DNA from: Lutibaculum sp963816555
Lineage (GTDB): Bacteria; Pseudomonadota; Alphaproteobacteria; Rhizobiales; Tepidamorphaceae
Direction of reading: 5' to 3'
DNA length: 64,000 nt
NCBI GenBank assembly: GCA_963816555.1
Contig: CAWFLD010000014.1
Coordinates: 124,001-188,000, forward strand
A program made the position numbers and the translations under genes. Under the pieces are notes generated by a model, which was not told the DNA's origin, did no database searches, and was given only the letters and a program-made list of their open reading frames with translations. Below, in pieces: positions 53,111 through 63,251 of this stretch (position 1 is the first letter of the stretch; each line of letters starts with the position of its first letter).

Positions 53111-53872
53111 ATGACGGAACGAATCGACCCCACCAGGCGGGCGCAGGAGCTTTCGCGGGCGGAGCTGCCGCGGCGGTTCTATCAGACGGCCCGGGTCGAG
53201 CGGCAGGACGAGGGCCACGTCGTCCGGCTCGACGAGCGCACCGTGAAGACGCCCGCGCGCAACCTCCTGACGCTGCCGACCGCGCCGCTCGCCGAGGCGG
53301 TCGCCGCGGAGTGGCAGGCGCAGGGCGAGCGCATCGACCCCGCGACCATGCCGGTCAACCGCATCGTCAATTCCGCGCTCGACGGCGTCTCGGTGCAGGC
53401 CGGGGCCGTGCGCGAGGACGTCGTGCGCTTCCTCGGCAGCGACCTCCTGTGCTACCGCGCCGAGGATCCCGAGGGCCTCGTGCGAAAGCAGAACGAGGCG
53501 TGGGACCCGCTTCTCGTCTGGGCGCGGCGCGAGCTCGGCCTCGACCTGCGGCTCGCCGCCGGCATCATCCACGTCGAGCAGCCGCCGGAGACGATGGCGC
53601 GGGGCGCGGAGATCGTCTCCTCCTACGGCATTTTCGATCTCGCCTCGCTGCACGTGATGACCGGCCTCACCGGGTCGATCGTCATCGCGCTCGCCGTCAC
53701 CGAAGGCGCGATCCCGCCCGGGGAGGCTTGGGCGGCGGCGCATGTCGACGAGGACTGGCAGATCTCGATCTGGGGCGAGGACGCCGAGGCGATGCGCCGG
53801 CGCCATGCGCGCTGGCTCGAGATGGAGGCCGCCTCCCGCGTGTCGGCGCTCGCGCGCGCCGGAGAGGCGTGA
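53111..53872 (+). CDS. ATP12 family chaperone
   Basis: Related to the mitochondrial chaperone that assembles the F1 alpha subunit; a typical alphaproteobacterial gene. The 253 residues contain PRRFYQTARVERQDEGHVVR, LDERTVKTPARNLLTLP, EWQAQGERIDPATMPVNRIV (core GERIDPATMPVNR) and LLCYRAEDPEGLVRKQNEAW, which follow the ATP12 family layout, with the C-terminal domain ALAVTEGAIPPGEAWAAAHV. No signal peptide. The neighbouring rluC-like gene and the following carboxylase subunit gene match the order seen in related genomes. Direct evidence for F1 assembly in bacteria is limited. Confidence 0.9.
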   Translation: MTERIDPTRRAQELSRAELPRRFYQTARVERQDEGHVVRLDERTVKTPARNLLTLPTAPLAEAVAAEWQAQGERIDPATMPVNRIVNSALDGVSVQAGAVREDVVRFLGSDLLCYRAEDPEGLVRKQNEAWDPLLVWARRELGLDLRLAAGIIHVEQPPETMARGAEIVSSYGIFDLASLHVMTGLTGSIVIALAVTEGAIPPGEAWAAAHVDEDWQISIWGEDAEAMRRRHARWLEMEAASRVSALARAGEA

Positions 53873-53951
53873 TGCGGCGCCCCCCTGGCCGATTTGCCCT
53901 GTCGGCACCGCATGCTATTGACGGGTTGCGGGTACAAGGGGGCCGGAAGGA

Positions 53952-55480
<1,529 letters not shown>

Positions 55481-55484
<4 letters not shown>

Positions 55485-56608
55485 GCGGACAGCCGGATCA
55501 CATGTCTGAAACATCCCCCGGGCCTGGCTGGAGCGAGCCGGCCCGCCTCGGCGCCTTGCGGCGCTACGGCATTCTCGACACGGCACGCGAGGCCAATTTC
55601 GACGAGATCGTGCACGTCGCGTCGATCGTCTGCGATGCGCCGATCGCCGTCGTCAACTTCATCGACGAGCGCCGCCAGTGGTTCAAGGCCGAGCAGGGCC
55701 TCGACATTCGCGAGACGCCGCTCGACGTGTCGATCTGCGCCAGCGCGATCCGCGAGGAGGGCGTCTTCGTCGTCCCCGACACGACGAAGGACGAGCGCTT
55801 CATGTGCAATCCGCTCGTGACGGGCGAGCCCCACCTGCGCTTCTACGCCGGGGCGCGCATCGACACGCCCGAGGGCCTGCCGCTCGGCACCGTGTGCGTG
55901 CTCGATCACGAGCCCCGGCCCGACGGGCTGAGCCTCGACCAGGTCGAGGTGCTGAACTCTCTGGCGCGCCAGGTCATGACGATGCTGGAGCTGCGCCGGC
56001 TGACCGAGGAGCGCGACCTGCTCGGCTCGGAGCTGCGGCACCGGATCAAGAACATCTTCGCCGTGGTCGGCGGCCTCGTCAGCGCCTCGTCGCGCGCCTA
56101 TCCGGAGGCCCGCAACTTCGTGGAGACGCTGCAGGGGCGGCTGAGCGCGCTCGCCAAGGCGCAGGACTACGTGCGGCCGGCGCAGGAGAGCAACGTCCAC
56201 GTCGCCAACCCGATGACCCTGCACGCGCTGATCGAGGCGATCCTCGCGCCCTACGCGGAGCGCGGCGGGCGGCTGTCGCTCGAGGGCGACGATACGGAGA
56301 TCGGCCCCGGCGCGGCGACCTCGCTCGCGCTCATCCTGCACGAGCAGGCGACGAACGCCGTCAAGTACGGCTGCCTCTCGACGGAGGACGGGCGGCTCGC
56401 GATCGCCTGCCGGCTGGACGGCGAGCTGTTCCGGCTGAGCTGGGCGGAGGAGGGCGGTCCGCCCGTGTCGCCGCCGCAGGCCCAGGGGTTCGGGTCGCGG
56501 CTCGCGTCGCGCTCCGTCGCCCAGCTCGACGGCGAGGTGCGCTACGACTGGCGGCCGCACGGCCTGCGGCTGGAGATCGAGCTCGCCACCGACCGGCTGC
56601 AGTCGTGA
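55481..56608 (+). CDS. GAF domain sensor histidine kinase, HWE/HisKA_2 type
   Basis: A soluble sensor kinase of the type abundant in alphaproteobacteria. The 375 residues contain an N-terminal GAF domain (about 38-170, with ILDTAREANFDEIV, FIDERRQWFKA and TVCVLDHEPRP) and a HWE/HisKA_2 dimerisation domain with the phospho-acceptor His187 in ELRHRIKNIFAVVGG, followed by an ATPase domain with HEQATNAVKYGCLSTEDG (N box; core EQATNAVKYG) and a G-box region (GFGSRLASRS). There is no transmembrane segment, so the signal is probably cytoplasmic. The start ATG overlaps the pccB stop (ATGA); a second ATG at 55502 is a possible alternative start. No response-regulator gene is adjacent. Confidence 0.9.
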
Positions 56609-56642
56609 GGCGGGCCTCCGCGCTCCCGGCGGGGAGAGGGCG

Positions 56643-57143
56643 GTGACGACGCTCTCCGAGCTGATGTCGCGGCACGCCCGGCCCGGGCGGATCGACTGGA
56701 TCGGCCTCAGGCGCAAGCGGCGCGGCGATGTCGAGGCCCTCGGCTCGGCCGAGCTGACGGAGGCCGGTCTCGTCGGCGACCATAGCCGCGCGGGAAAGCG
56801 CGCCCTGACCCTGATACAGGCCGAGCATCTTCCGGTGATCGCGGCGCTCGCCGCCCGCGAGGCACGGCCGGAGGACCTCCGGCGCAACCTCGCCATTTCC
56901 GGCATCAATCTCCTCGCCTGCCGCGGCGCGGTGCTGGCGCTCGGCGAGGCGGAGATCGAGATCACCGTTCCCTGCGCGCCCTGCTCGCGCATGGAGGCGG
57001 CCCTCGGGCCCGGCGGCTACAACGCCATGCGCGGCCACGGCGGCTGGTGCGCCCGGGTGCTCACGCCCGGCCGGGTCGCCGTCGGCGACACCGTCTCGAT
57101 GATCCGGGCGCCCGCCCTGCGCGCCCCGGCCGAGGAGGCGTGA
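56643..57143 (+). CDS. MOSC domain-containing protein
   Basis: A 166-residue protein formed by a single MOSC domain, the C-terminal module of molybdenum cofactor sulfurases and the YiiM/MarC-like sulfur carriers. The start is GTG at 56643. The features are TEAGLVGDHSRAGKRALTLI, LRRNLAISGINLLACRG (the RRNLxxxGxxL region) and the conserved Cys in PCAPCSRMEAALGPGGYNAM (core CAPCSRME). Proteins of this type may handle sulfur or molybdenum cofactor; substrate is not known. 34 bases after the kinase gene. Confidence 0.87.
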   Translation: MTTLSELMSRHARPGRIDWIGLRRKRRGDVEALGSAELTEAGLVGDHSRAGKRALTLIQAEHLPVIAALAAREARPEDLRRNLAISGINLLACRGAVLALGEAEIEITVPCAPCSRMEAALGPGGYNAMRGHGGWCARVLTPGRVAVGDTVSMIRAPALRAPAEEA

Positions 57144-57168
57144 CGCCGCCGCCGGCGTCTCCCCGGTC

Positions 57169-58002
57169 TCAGCCCTTCAGGCGGGCGGCGTGCCAGGCGA
57201 TGTGGTCGTCCATGAAGGTCGAGATGAAGAAGTAGGAGTGGTCGTAGCCCGGGCGCATGTTGAGGGTCAGGTCGATCCCGGCGTCGCGGCAGGCGCTCTG
57301 CAGAAACTCGGGCTTGAGCTGATCCTCGAGGAACTGGTCGGCATCCCCTTGATCCACCAGGATTTCCTTCACGCGGTGCCCGTCCTCGATCAGCGCGACC
57401 GCGTCGTGGCCGCGCCACGCGGCCTCGTCCTGGCCGAGATAGGCCGGGAGGGCCTTCTGCCCCCACGGCACGGCGATCGGATGGACGATCGGCGCGAAGG
57501 CCGAGACGGACCGGTAGGTGTCGGGGTTCCTGAGGGCGACCGTCAGGGCGCCGTGACCGCCCATCGAGTGGCCGAAGATGCCCTGGCGCGACATGTCGGC
57601 GAAGAAGTTCTGCCCGACCAGCGCCGGCAGCTCCCGCGTGACGTAGGAATACATGTTGTAGTTGCCGGCCCACGGCGCCTGCGTCGCGTCGAGATAGAAG
57701 CCGGCACCCTTGCCCATGTCGTAGGCCTCGTCGTCGGCGACGTCGTCGCCGCGCGGCGAGGTGTCGGGGCAGACGATGACGATGCCGTGCTCCGCCGCGG
57801 CGCGGCGGTACTCGCCCTTGTCCATGACGTTCTGGTGCGTGCAGGTCAGCCCCGAGAGATAGGTGAGCACCGGGCAGGGGCCGTCCGCGGCCTGCGGCGG
57901 CGTGAAGACGGCGAAGGTCATCCGGCAGCCGCATGCGTCCGAATCGTGGGCGTAGACGCCCTGGATGCCGCCATGCGAGGTGTTGATCGAAACCGTCTCC
58001 AT
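57169..58002 (-). CDS. fghA: S-formylglutathione hydrolase
   Basis: Hydrolyses S-formylglutathione to formate and glutathione in formaldehyde detoxification. The 277 residues have an alpha/beta-hydrolase fold with the nucleophile Ser146 in GHSMGGHGA, Asp222 in QGDADQFL and His255 in GYDHSYFFI as the catalytic triad. The family region SGLTCTHQNVMDKGEYRR (core LTCTHQNVMDKGEY) and PWAGNYNMYSYV are conserved. AGGAG precedes the ATG. The glutathione-dependent formaldehyde dehydrogenase partner is not in the window. It is divergent from pccA across 200 bases, and convergent with the MOSC gene. Confidence 0.95.
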   Translation of the reverse strand: METVSINTSHGGIQGVYAHDSDACGCRMTFAVFTPPQAADGPCPVLTYLSGLTCTHQNVMDKGEYRRAAAEHGIVIVCPDTSPRGDDVADDEAYDMGKGAGFYLDATQAPWAGNYNMYSYVTRELPALVGQNFFADMSRQGIFGHSMGGHGALTVALRNPDTYRSVSAFAPIVHPIAVPWGQKALPAYLGQDEAAWRGHDAVALIEDGHRVKEILVDQGDADQFLEDQLKPEFLQSACRDAGIDLTLNMRPGYDHSYFFISTFMDDHIAWHAARLKG

Positions 58003-58202
58003 CAGTCCGCTCCTGAAGTGTCTTTCGCGTTGCGGCGCAATCTAGCGGGCAACCGCCGCCGCCGACACCCGTGCCGGGCGACGGATCGTCCCGCCGGCAC
58101 GATGTCGGCGGACTTCACGCGATGTTGTCCCTGCGCGGCAGAGTTCGTACAAACCTTCGATGCCCGGAAGGGCCGGGAGGAAGCGGGGCCGTCAAGAACC
58201 AC

Positions 58203-60209
58203 ATGTTTTCGAAGATCCTGATCGCCAATCGCGGCGAAATCGCCTGCCGCGTCATCCGCACCGCCCGCCGCATGGGCATCGCCACCGTCGCCGTCTATTC
58301 CGACGCCGACCGCGACGCGCTGCACGTCGAGATGGCGGACGAGGCGGTGCACATCGGGCCGCCGCCGGCCGCCGAATCCTACTTGCTGATCGACAGGATC
58401 GTGGAGGCGTGCCGCCAGACCGGCGCCGAGGCGGTGCATCCGGGCTACGGCTTCCTCTCCGAGAATGCGCGCTTCCCCCAGGCGCTCGACGACGCCGGCA
58501 TCGTCTTCATCGGGCCGCCGGTGAAGGCGATCCAGGCGATGGGCGACAAGATCGAATCGAAGCGCGCGGCCAAGGTCGCCGGCGTCAGCACGGTGCCCGG
58601 CTCGGAAGGCGTGATCGAGGACGCCGACGAGGCGATCTCGATCGCCGACGAGATCGGCTATCCCGTCATGATCAAGGCCTCCGCCGGCGGCGGCGGCAAG
58701 GGCATGCGCGTCGCCGAGAGCCGCGACGAGGTGCGCGAGGGCTTCGAGCGCGCCCGCTCCGAGGCGCGCTCCTCCTTCGGCGACGACCGGGTCTTCATCG
58801 AGAAGTTCATCGTCAACCCGCGCCACGTCGAGATCCAGGTGCTGGGCGACCGGCACGGCAACATCGTCTATCTCGGCGAGCGCGAGTGCTCGATCCAGCG
58901 GCGCAACCAGAAGGTCGTCGAGGAGGCGCCGTCGCCGCTGCTCGACCGCGACACGCGGCGGCAGATGGGCGAGCAGGCCGTCGCGCTCGCGCGCGCCGTC
59001 GACTACTTCTCGGCCGGCACGGTCGAGTTCGTGGCGGGGCAGGACAAGTCCTTCTACTTCCTCGAGATGAACACGCGCCTGCAGGTCGAGCACCCGGTGA
59101 CGGAGCTCGTGACCGGCATCGACCTCGTCGAGCAGATGCTGCGCGTCGCCGCCGGCGAGAAGCTGCCCTTCGGCCAGGACGACATCCGCCTCGACGGCTG
59201 GGCGATCGAATCGCGCATCTACGCCGAGGATCCCGCCCGCAACTTCCTCCCCTCGATCGGCCGGCTGAGCCACTACCGCCCGCCGGAGGAGGGGCGCGAC
59301 CAGCAGGGCCGCACCGTCCGCATCGACACGAGCGTCGAGGAGGGCGGCGAGATCTCGATGTTCTACGACCCGATGATCGCGAAGCTCGTGACGCACGGCG
59401 CCGACCGCGAGAGCGCCATCGACGCCATGTCGGAGGCGCTCGACGCCTTCTACATCTCCGGCATCCAGCACAACATGCCGTTCCTCTCGACGCTGATGGC
59501 GCATCCGCGCTGGCGCGAGGGGCGGCTGTCCACGGCCTTCATCAAGGAGGAGTTCCCCGACGGCTTCGCGCCGCGCGTGCCGGACGACACGGAGCGCGAG
59601 CGGCTCGCCGTGGTCGCGGCCTGCATCGACCATCTCGGCAACGAGCGTCGCCAGACGATCTCGGGCCGCATGTCCGTGCACGGCTACCATTTCCCCGGCC
59701 GCCGGGTCGTGCGCTTCCGCAACGGCGATGTCGGCCTGTCCGTCACCGGCGCCTATCCCGACTACACGGTGGCGCTCGACGACGGCGAGACGGTGCTGCC
59801 CGTTCATTCCCACTGGGTGCCGGGGCAGCCGGTGTGGACCGGCCGGTTCGGCGGCGAGACGATCCACGTGCAGGTCGTGCCGACGCTGACGGGCTACCGC
59901 CTGTCGCACGGCGGCGCCACCGCGCTCGCCAAGGTCTTCACCACGCGGGAGGCGGAGCTCGCCGCGCTGATGCCGGAGAAGGTGCCGCCGGACACCTCGA
60001 AGATGCTGCTCTGCCCGATGCCGGGCCTCGTCGTGTCGATCAACGTCGAGGAGGGGCAGGAGGTGAAGGCCGGCGAGACGCTGGCCGTCGTCGAGGCGAT
60101 GAAGATGGAGAACGTGCTGCGCGCCGAGCGCGACGGCGTGATCGCGAAGATCCACGCCGAACAGGGCGCGACGCTGTCCGTTGATGCGGTGATACTCGAA
60201 TTCGAGTGA
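58203..60209 (+). CDS. pccA: Propionyl-CoA carboxylase alpha subunit (biotin carboxylase and carrier)
   Basis: Carboxylates its own biotin with ATP and bicarbonate, then passes CO2 to PccB. The start ATG 58203 yields MFSKILIANRGEIACRVIRT and 668 residues. The biotin carboxylase domain (about 1-450) has the ATP-grasp loop KASAGGGGKGMRVA, ECSIQRRNQKVVEEAPSP (core SIQRRNQKVVEE), and FLEMNTRLQVEHPVTE. A PccA-specific middle region (BT domain) follows, and the biotinyl domain ends the protein with VEAMKMEN, Lys634 being the biotinylated residue. The upstream in-frame extension to 58071 lies in the divergent gap and is rejected. Acylphosphatase follows six bases later. Confidence 0.97.
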   Translation: MFSKILIANRGEIACRVIRTARRMGIATVAVYSDADRDALHVEMADEAVHIGPPPAAESYLLIDRIVEACRQTGAEAVHPGYGFLSENARFPQALDDAGIVFIGPPVKAIQAMGDKIESKRAAKVAGVSTVPGSEGVIEDADEAISIADEIGYPVMIKASAGGGGKGMRVAESRDEVREGFERARSEARSSFGDDRVFIEKFIVNPRHVEIQVLGDRHGNIVYLGERECSIQRRNQKVVEEAPSPLLDRDTRRQMGEQAVALARAVDYFSAGTVEFVAGQDKSFYFLEMNTRLQVEHPVTELVTGIDLVEQMLRVAAGEKLPFGQDDIRLDGWAIESRIYAEDPARNFLPSIGRLSHYRPPEEGRDQQGRTVRIDTSVEEGGEISMFYDPMIAKLVTHGADRESAIDAMSEALDAFYISGIQHNMPFLSTLMAHPRWREGRLSTAFIKEEFPDGFAPRVPDDTERERLAVVAACIDHLGNERRQTISGRMSVHGYHFPGRRVVRFRNGDVGLSVTGAYPDYTVALDDGETVLPVHSHWVPGQPVWTGRFGGETIHVQVVPTLTGYRLSHGGATALAKVFTTREAELAALMPEKVPPDTSKMLLCPMPGLVVSINVEEGQEVKAGETLAVVEAMKMENVLRAERDGVIAKIHAEQGATLSVDAVILEFE

Positions 60210-60215
60210 GGACGC

Positions 60216-60491
60216 ATGGCGAGCAAGCGGGTCAGGATCACCGGCCGCGTGCAGGGCGTGAGCTACCGGGCCTGGACGGAGGAGCGGGCGACGCGCCTCG
60301 GCCTCGACGGCTGGGTGCGCAACACCCGTGACGGCGCGGTCGAGGCCCTGTTCCAGGGCGACGGGGAGCTGGTCGACGAGATGATCGCCGCCTGCGGCGA
60401 CGGCCCGCGCGCGGCTTTGGTCGATTCGGTCGAGATCCTCGCGGAGGGCGAGACGGCGGAGCCGGGGTTCAGCGTCCTGCCGACGGCGTGA
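60216..60491 (+). CDS. Acylphosphatase
   Basis: Hydrolyses acyl phosphates; a small cytoplasmic ferredoxin-like fold. The 91 residues carry the active-site loop RVQGVSYRAWTEERA (the Arg of GRVQGV binds phosphate) and GWVRNTRDGAVEALFQGD, where the Asn of RNTRDG is catalytic. It starts six bases after pccA, so the two are likely cotranscribed. Its last 23 bases overlap the 3' end of the convergent lipB gene. Confidence 0.95.
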   Translation: MASKRVRITGRVQGVSYRAWTEERATRLGLDGWVRNTRDGAVEALFQGDGELVDEMIAACGDGPRAALVDSVEILAEGETAEPGFSVLPTA

Positions 60492-61197
60492 CCGTCTTCA
60501 CCTCGAAGACCTCCTCGAACGCCGCCCGCAGCGCCTGGTCGACCTCCTCCATCGAGACGATAAGCCCGAGATCGGCGAGGCTCGTGACGCCGTGCCCGGA
60601 GATGCCGCAGGGCACGATGCCCTGGAAGTCCGACAGCTCCGGCTCGACGTTCAGCGCGATCCCGTGGAAGCTCACCCAGCGCCTCAGCCGCACGCCGAGC
60701 GCGGCGATCTTGTCCTCGACGCCGTCGCCCCGCTCGGGCCGGCGCACCCAGACGCCGACGCGGTCGTCGCGCCGCTCGCCCTTCACGTTGAACGATTCGA
60801 GCGTCCGGATGAGCCACAATTCGAGGTGGGTCACGAAGCGGCGCACGTCCTGACCGTGTTCCCTGAGGTCGAGCATGACGTAGGCCACGCGCTGGCCCGG
60901 CCCGTGATAGGTCCAGCGCCCGCCGCGGCCCGTCCGGTAGACAGGCAGGTCGTGGCGCAGGAGCTCGTCCTCGGCGGCGCTGGTGCCGGCCGTGTAGAGC
61001 GGCGGGTGCTCGACGAGCCAGACCAGCTGCTCCGCCGCGCCGTCGGCGATCGCGGCGGCGCGCGCCTCCATGAAGGCGACGGCGTCCGCATAGTCCACCA
61101 GGCCGTCCGAGACGCGCCATTCCACCGCGCGGGAGGCCTGGGCGCGGGTGGCCTGCGGATCCACGGGACGATCGAGCGTTAACGGGGTGGTAACCAT
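60469..61197 (-). CDS. lipB: Lipoyl(octanoyl)transferase LipB
   Basis: Transfers octanoyl from acyl carrier protein to lipoyl domains of pyruvate and 2-oxoglutarate dehydrogenases. The ATG ending at 61197 gives 242 residues; the longer open frame upstream overlaps the FliN-like gene and is rejected. Family motifs are GGRWTYHGPGQRVAYVMLDL (core RWTYHGPGQ), KIAALGVRLRRWVSFHGIAL (catalytic Lys region; core KIAALGVR) and IVPCGISGHGVTSL with the conserved Cys in PCGI. The stop lies inside the end of the acylphosphatase gene, an antisense overlap of 23 bases. Divergent from the FliN-like gene. Confidence 0.94.
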   Translation of the reverse strand: MVTTPLTLDRPVDPQATRAQASRAVEWRVSDGLVDYADAVAFMEARAAAIADGAAEQLVWLVEHPPLYTAGTSAAEDELLRHDLPVYRTGRGGRWTYHGPGQRVAYVMLDLREHGQDVRRFVTHLELWLIRTLESFNVKGERRDDRVGVWVRRPERGDGVEDKIAALGVRLRRWVSFHGIALNVEPELSDFQGIVPCGISGHGVTSLADLGLIVSMEEVDQALRAAFEEVFEVKTVTPSAGR

Positions 61198-61252
61198 GCA
61201 GGGCGACCTTCTTGTCTCGTAGTTCACATAGTCTCTCTGCTGATCGGCTTCC

Positions 61253-61501
61253 ATGACCGCGCTCGACGACGTTACCATCGAACTCTCGGTTCTCCTCGGC
61301 ACCACCTCCATGCCCGTGCACCAGTTCCTGCGCATGGGCCGCGGCGCGGTGATCGCGCTCGACACCAAGGAGGACGAGGCGCTGCAGGTGCTGGCGAACG
61401 GCGTGCCGGTGGCGCGTGGCGACGTCGTTCTGGAAGGCGAGCAGATCGCCGTGACCATCACCGAAATGATCGCGCGGCGGAAGGGCAAGGCCGCGGCGTG
61501 A
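61253..61501 (+). CDS. FliN-like SpoA-domain protein (orphan flagellar switch family member)
   Basis: The 82 residues are essentially one SpoA (FliM/FliN C-terminal) domain: VTIELSVLLGTTSMPVHQFL, RMGRGAVIALDTKEDEAL and VLANGVPVARGDVVLEGEQI (core VLANGVPVARGDVV), the strand pattern of FliN in the C ring of the flagellar motor. There are no flagellar genes within the window, so whether it is a true FliN or a stand-alone SpoA protein is open. It is divergent from lipB and 55 bases from its start. Confidence 0.8.
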   Translation: MTALDDVTIELSVLLGTTSMPVHQFLRMGRGAVIALDTKEDEALQVLANGVPVARGDVVLEGEQIAVTITEMIARRKGKAAA

Positions 61502-61510
61502 AAGAAAAGT

Positions 61511-61550
61511 GACGGATGGGCTTTCGGCCCTTGTTCGCGCATCCGTCCTT
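61511..61550 (+). terminator. Possible terminator after the FliN-like gene
   Basis: GACGGATG (61511-61518) pairs with CATCCGTC (61540-61547), with a smaller GGG/CCC stem inside, followed by CTTTG. It lies 10 bases after the stop codon and before tRNA-Leu. The T-tract is short. Confidence 0.5.
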
Positions 61551-61601
61551 TGCTACATGAGCGGCGCTCGCCGACACGTCGTTCGGCTCGAGTGAAAATA
61601 T

Positions 61602-61686
61602 GCGGTCGTGGCGGAATTGGTAGACGCGCAGCGTTGAGGTCGCTGTGGGGCAACCCGTGGAAGTTCGAGTCTTCTCGACCGCACCA
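61602..61686 (+). tRNA. tRNA-Leu (anticodon GAG)
   Basis: A class II tRNA of 85 bases: acceptor GCGGTCG (61602-61608) with CGACCGC (61676-61682), encoded ACCA, a long variable arm, and anticodon arm CAGCG-TTGAGGT-CGCTG with GAG in the loop, reading CTC/CTT leucine codons. A weak promoter candidate, TTGTTC then 17 bases then TACATG, lies about 50-70 bases upstream. Confidence 0.97.
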
Positions 61687-61823
61687 TTCTCCTTCTCAAA
61701 TCTTCATGTGGTGGACCGCTCCTCCGGGAGCTGACCGCCTTTGCGTAGAGCGCGACTTTCGGTAGAAGGTCGCGGGTCCGACGCGGCGAGGCACGAGCTC
61801 GATCCGGCCAAAGGAGAGAGGCA

Positions 61824-63227
61824 GTGGACGTGCATGAGCACGAGGCGCTGGAGGAATCCGGCGCCGAAAACGCCGTGCGGGACGAGGCCGGCTACTTCTC
61901 TCCCGAGTTCGTCGAATCCGTCGAGGGCGCGATCGAATCGCGCGACCGCGTCGCGCTGCGCGCGATCTGCGAGGACCTCCACAACGCCGACGTCGCCGAC
62001 CTGCTCGAGCAGCTCGAGCAGGACGAGCGCACGACCTTCATCCAGCTCCTCGGCAACGAGTTCGATTACGCCGTCCTCACCGAGGTCGACGACACCGTCC
62101 GCGAGCAGATCATCGAGGCGCTGCCCGTCGCCGCCGTCGCGGCCGGCCTGCGCGACCTCGATTCCGACGACGCCGTCTACATCCTCGAGGACCTGGCCGA
62201 CCAGGAGCAGGAGGAGATCCTCGCGCGGATCCCGGAATTCGTGCGCGTCCGCCTGCGGCGGAGCCTCGACTTTCCCGAGGAGACGGCCGGACGGCGCATG
62301 CAGTCGGACGTCATCGCCGTGCCGCCGTTCTGGGACGTCGGCCGGACGATCGACTACATGCGCGAATCGGACGGCCTGCCGGACGAGTTCTACGAGCTGA
62401 TCGTCGTCGACCCGTCCTTCCGGCCGGTCGGGACGGTGCCGCTCAACCGGCTGCTGCGCACCAAGCGGCCGGTGCGGATCGACGAGATCATGGACACGCC
62501 GATCCGCACGATCCGCGGCGACCTCGACCAGGAGGAGGCGGCGCGCGTCTTCGAGCGCTACAACCTCGTCTCCGCGGCGATCGTCGACGATTCGAACCGC
62601 CTCGTCGGCGTGATCCACCACGACGACATCATCGACGTCATCGAGCAGGAGGCCGAAGAGGACATTCGCGGCCTCGTCGGCCTCGGCGACGAGGAGATCT
62701 CCGACACCGTCTTCTACACGGCGCGCTCGCGCTTCCTGTGGCTGTTCATCAATCTGTGGACGGCCATCCTCGCCTCGGCGGTGATCGGCCTGTTCAACGG
62801 CTCGCTCAGCCAGATGGTGGCGCTCGCGATCCTCATGCCGATCGTCGCCTCGATGGGCGGCAACGCCGGCACGCAGACCATGACCGTGACGGTGCGCGCT
62901 CTGGCGACGCGCGAGCTCGGCGGCTTCAACAAGAGCCGCATCTTCCGCAGGGAGCTGCTGGTCTCGATCCTCAACGGCACGATGTTCGCCGTGGTGACCG
63001 GGCTGATCGCGGCGGGCTGGTTCGGCAATGCCGGGCTCGGCGGGGTGATCGCCGCGGCGATGATCTTCAACATGCTCTGCGCCGGCATGGCCGGCTTCCT
63101 CATCCCGGTCCTGCTCGACCGATTCGGGGCCGACCCGGCGGTCGCCTCCAGCGTCTTCCTCACGACTGTTACAGACGTGGTGGGATTCTTTGCATTTCTC
63201 GGTCTCGCGACGATGTTGCTTCTCTGA
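61824..63227 (+). CDS. mgtE: Magnesium transporter MgtE
   Basis: A gated magnesium channel of the inner membrane. The start is GTG at 61824, preceded by AAAGGAGAGAG, giving 467 residues. The N domain (residues about 25-140) has HNADVADLLEQLEQDERTTF and repeated LPxxxVAxxLxxL-type units; a CBS pair follows (about 145-265, EIMDTPIRTIRGDLDQEEAA and SRLVGVIHHDDIID-like NRLVGVIHHDDIID); the C-terminal part has five transmembrane helices with MPIVASMGGNAGTQTMTVTVRALA (core GGNAGTQT, the ion-selectivity region) and TTVTDVVGFFAFLGLA. No M-box riboswitch was recognised in the 137-base leader. 24 bases before the next gene. Confidence 0.95.
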   Translation: MDVHEHEALEESGAENAVRDEAGYFSPEFVESVEGAIESRDRVALRAICEDLHNADVADLLEQLEQDERTTFIQLLGNEFDYAVLTEVDDTVREQIIEALPVAAVAAGLRDLDSDDAVYILEDLADQEQEEILARIPEFVRVRLRRSLDFPEETAGRRMQSDVIAVPPFWDVGRTIDYMRESDGLPDEFYELIVVDPSFRPVGTVPLNRLLRTKRPVRIDEIMDTPIRTIRGDLDQEEAARVFERYNLVSAAIVDDSNRLVGVIHHDDIIDVIEQEAEEDIRGLVGLGDEEISDTVFYTARSRFLWLFINLWTAILASAVIGLFNGSLSQMVALAILMPIVASMGGNAGTQTMTVTVRALATRELGGFNKSRIFRRELLVSILNGTMFAVVTGLIAAGWFGNAGLGGVIAAAMIFNMLCAGMAGFLIPVLLDRFGADPAVASSVFLTTVTDVVGFFAFLGLATMLLL

Positions 63228-63251
63228 CCGGCAGGTGCCATCACGCACGCC

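Noticed and set aside
61687..61823. A magnesium-sensing (M-box) riboswitch before mgtE
   Set aside because: The leader is only 137 bases, also follows a tRNA gene, and shows no recognisable M-box core.
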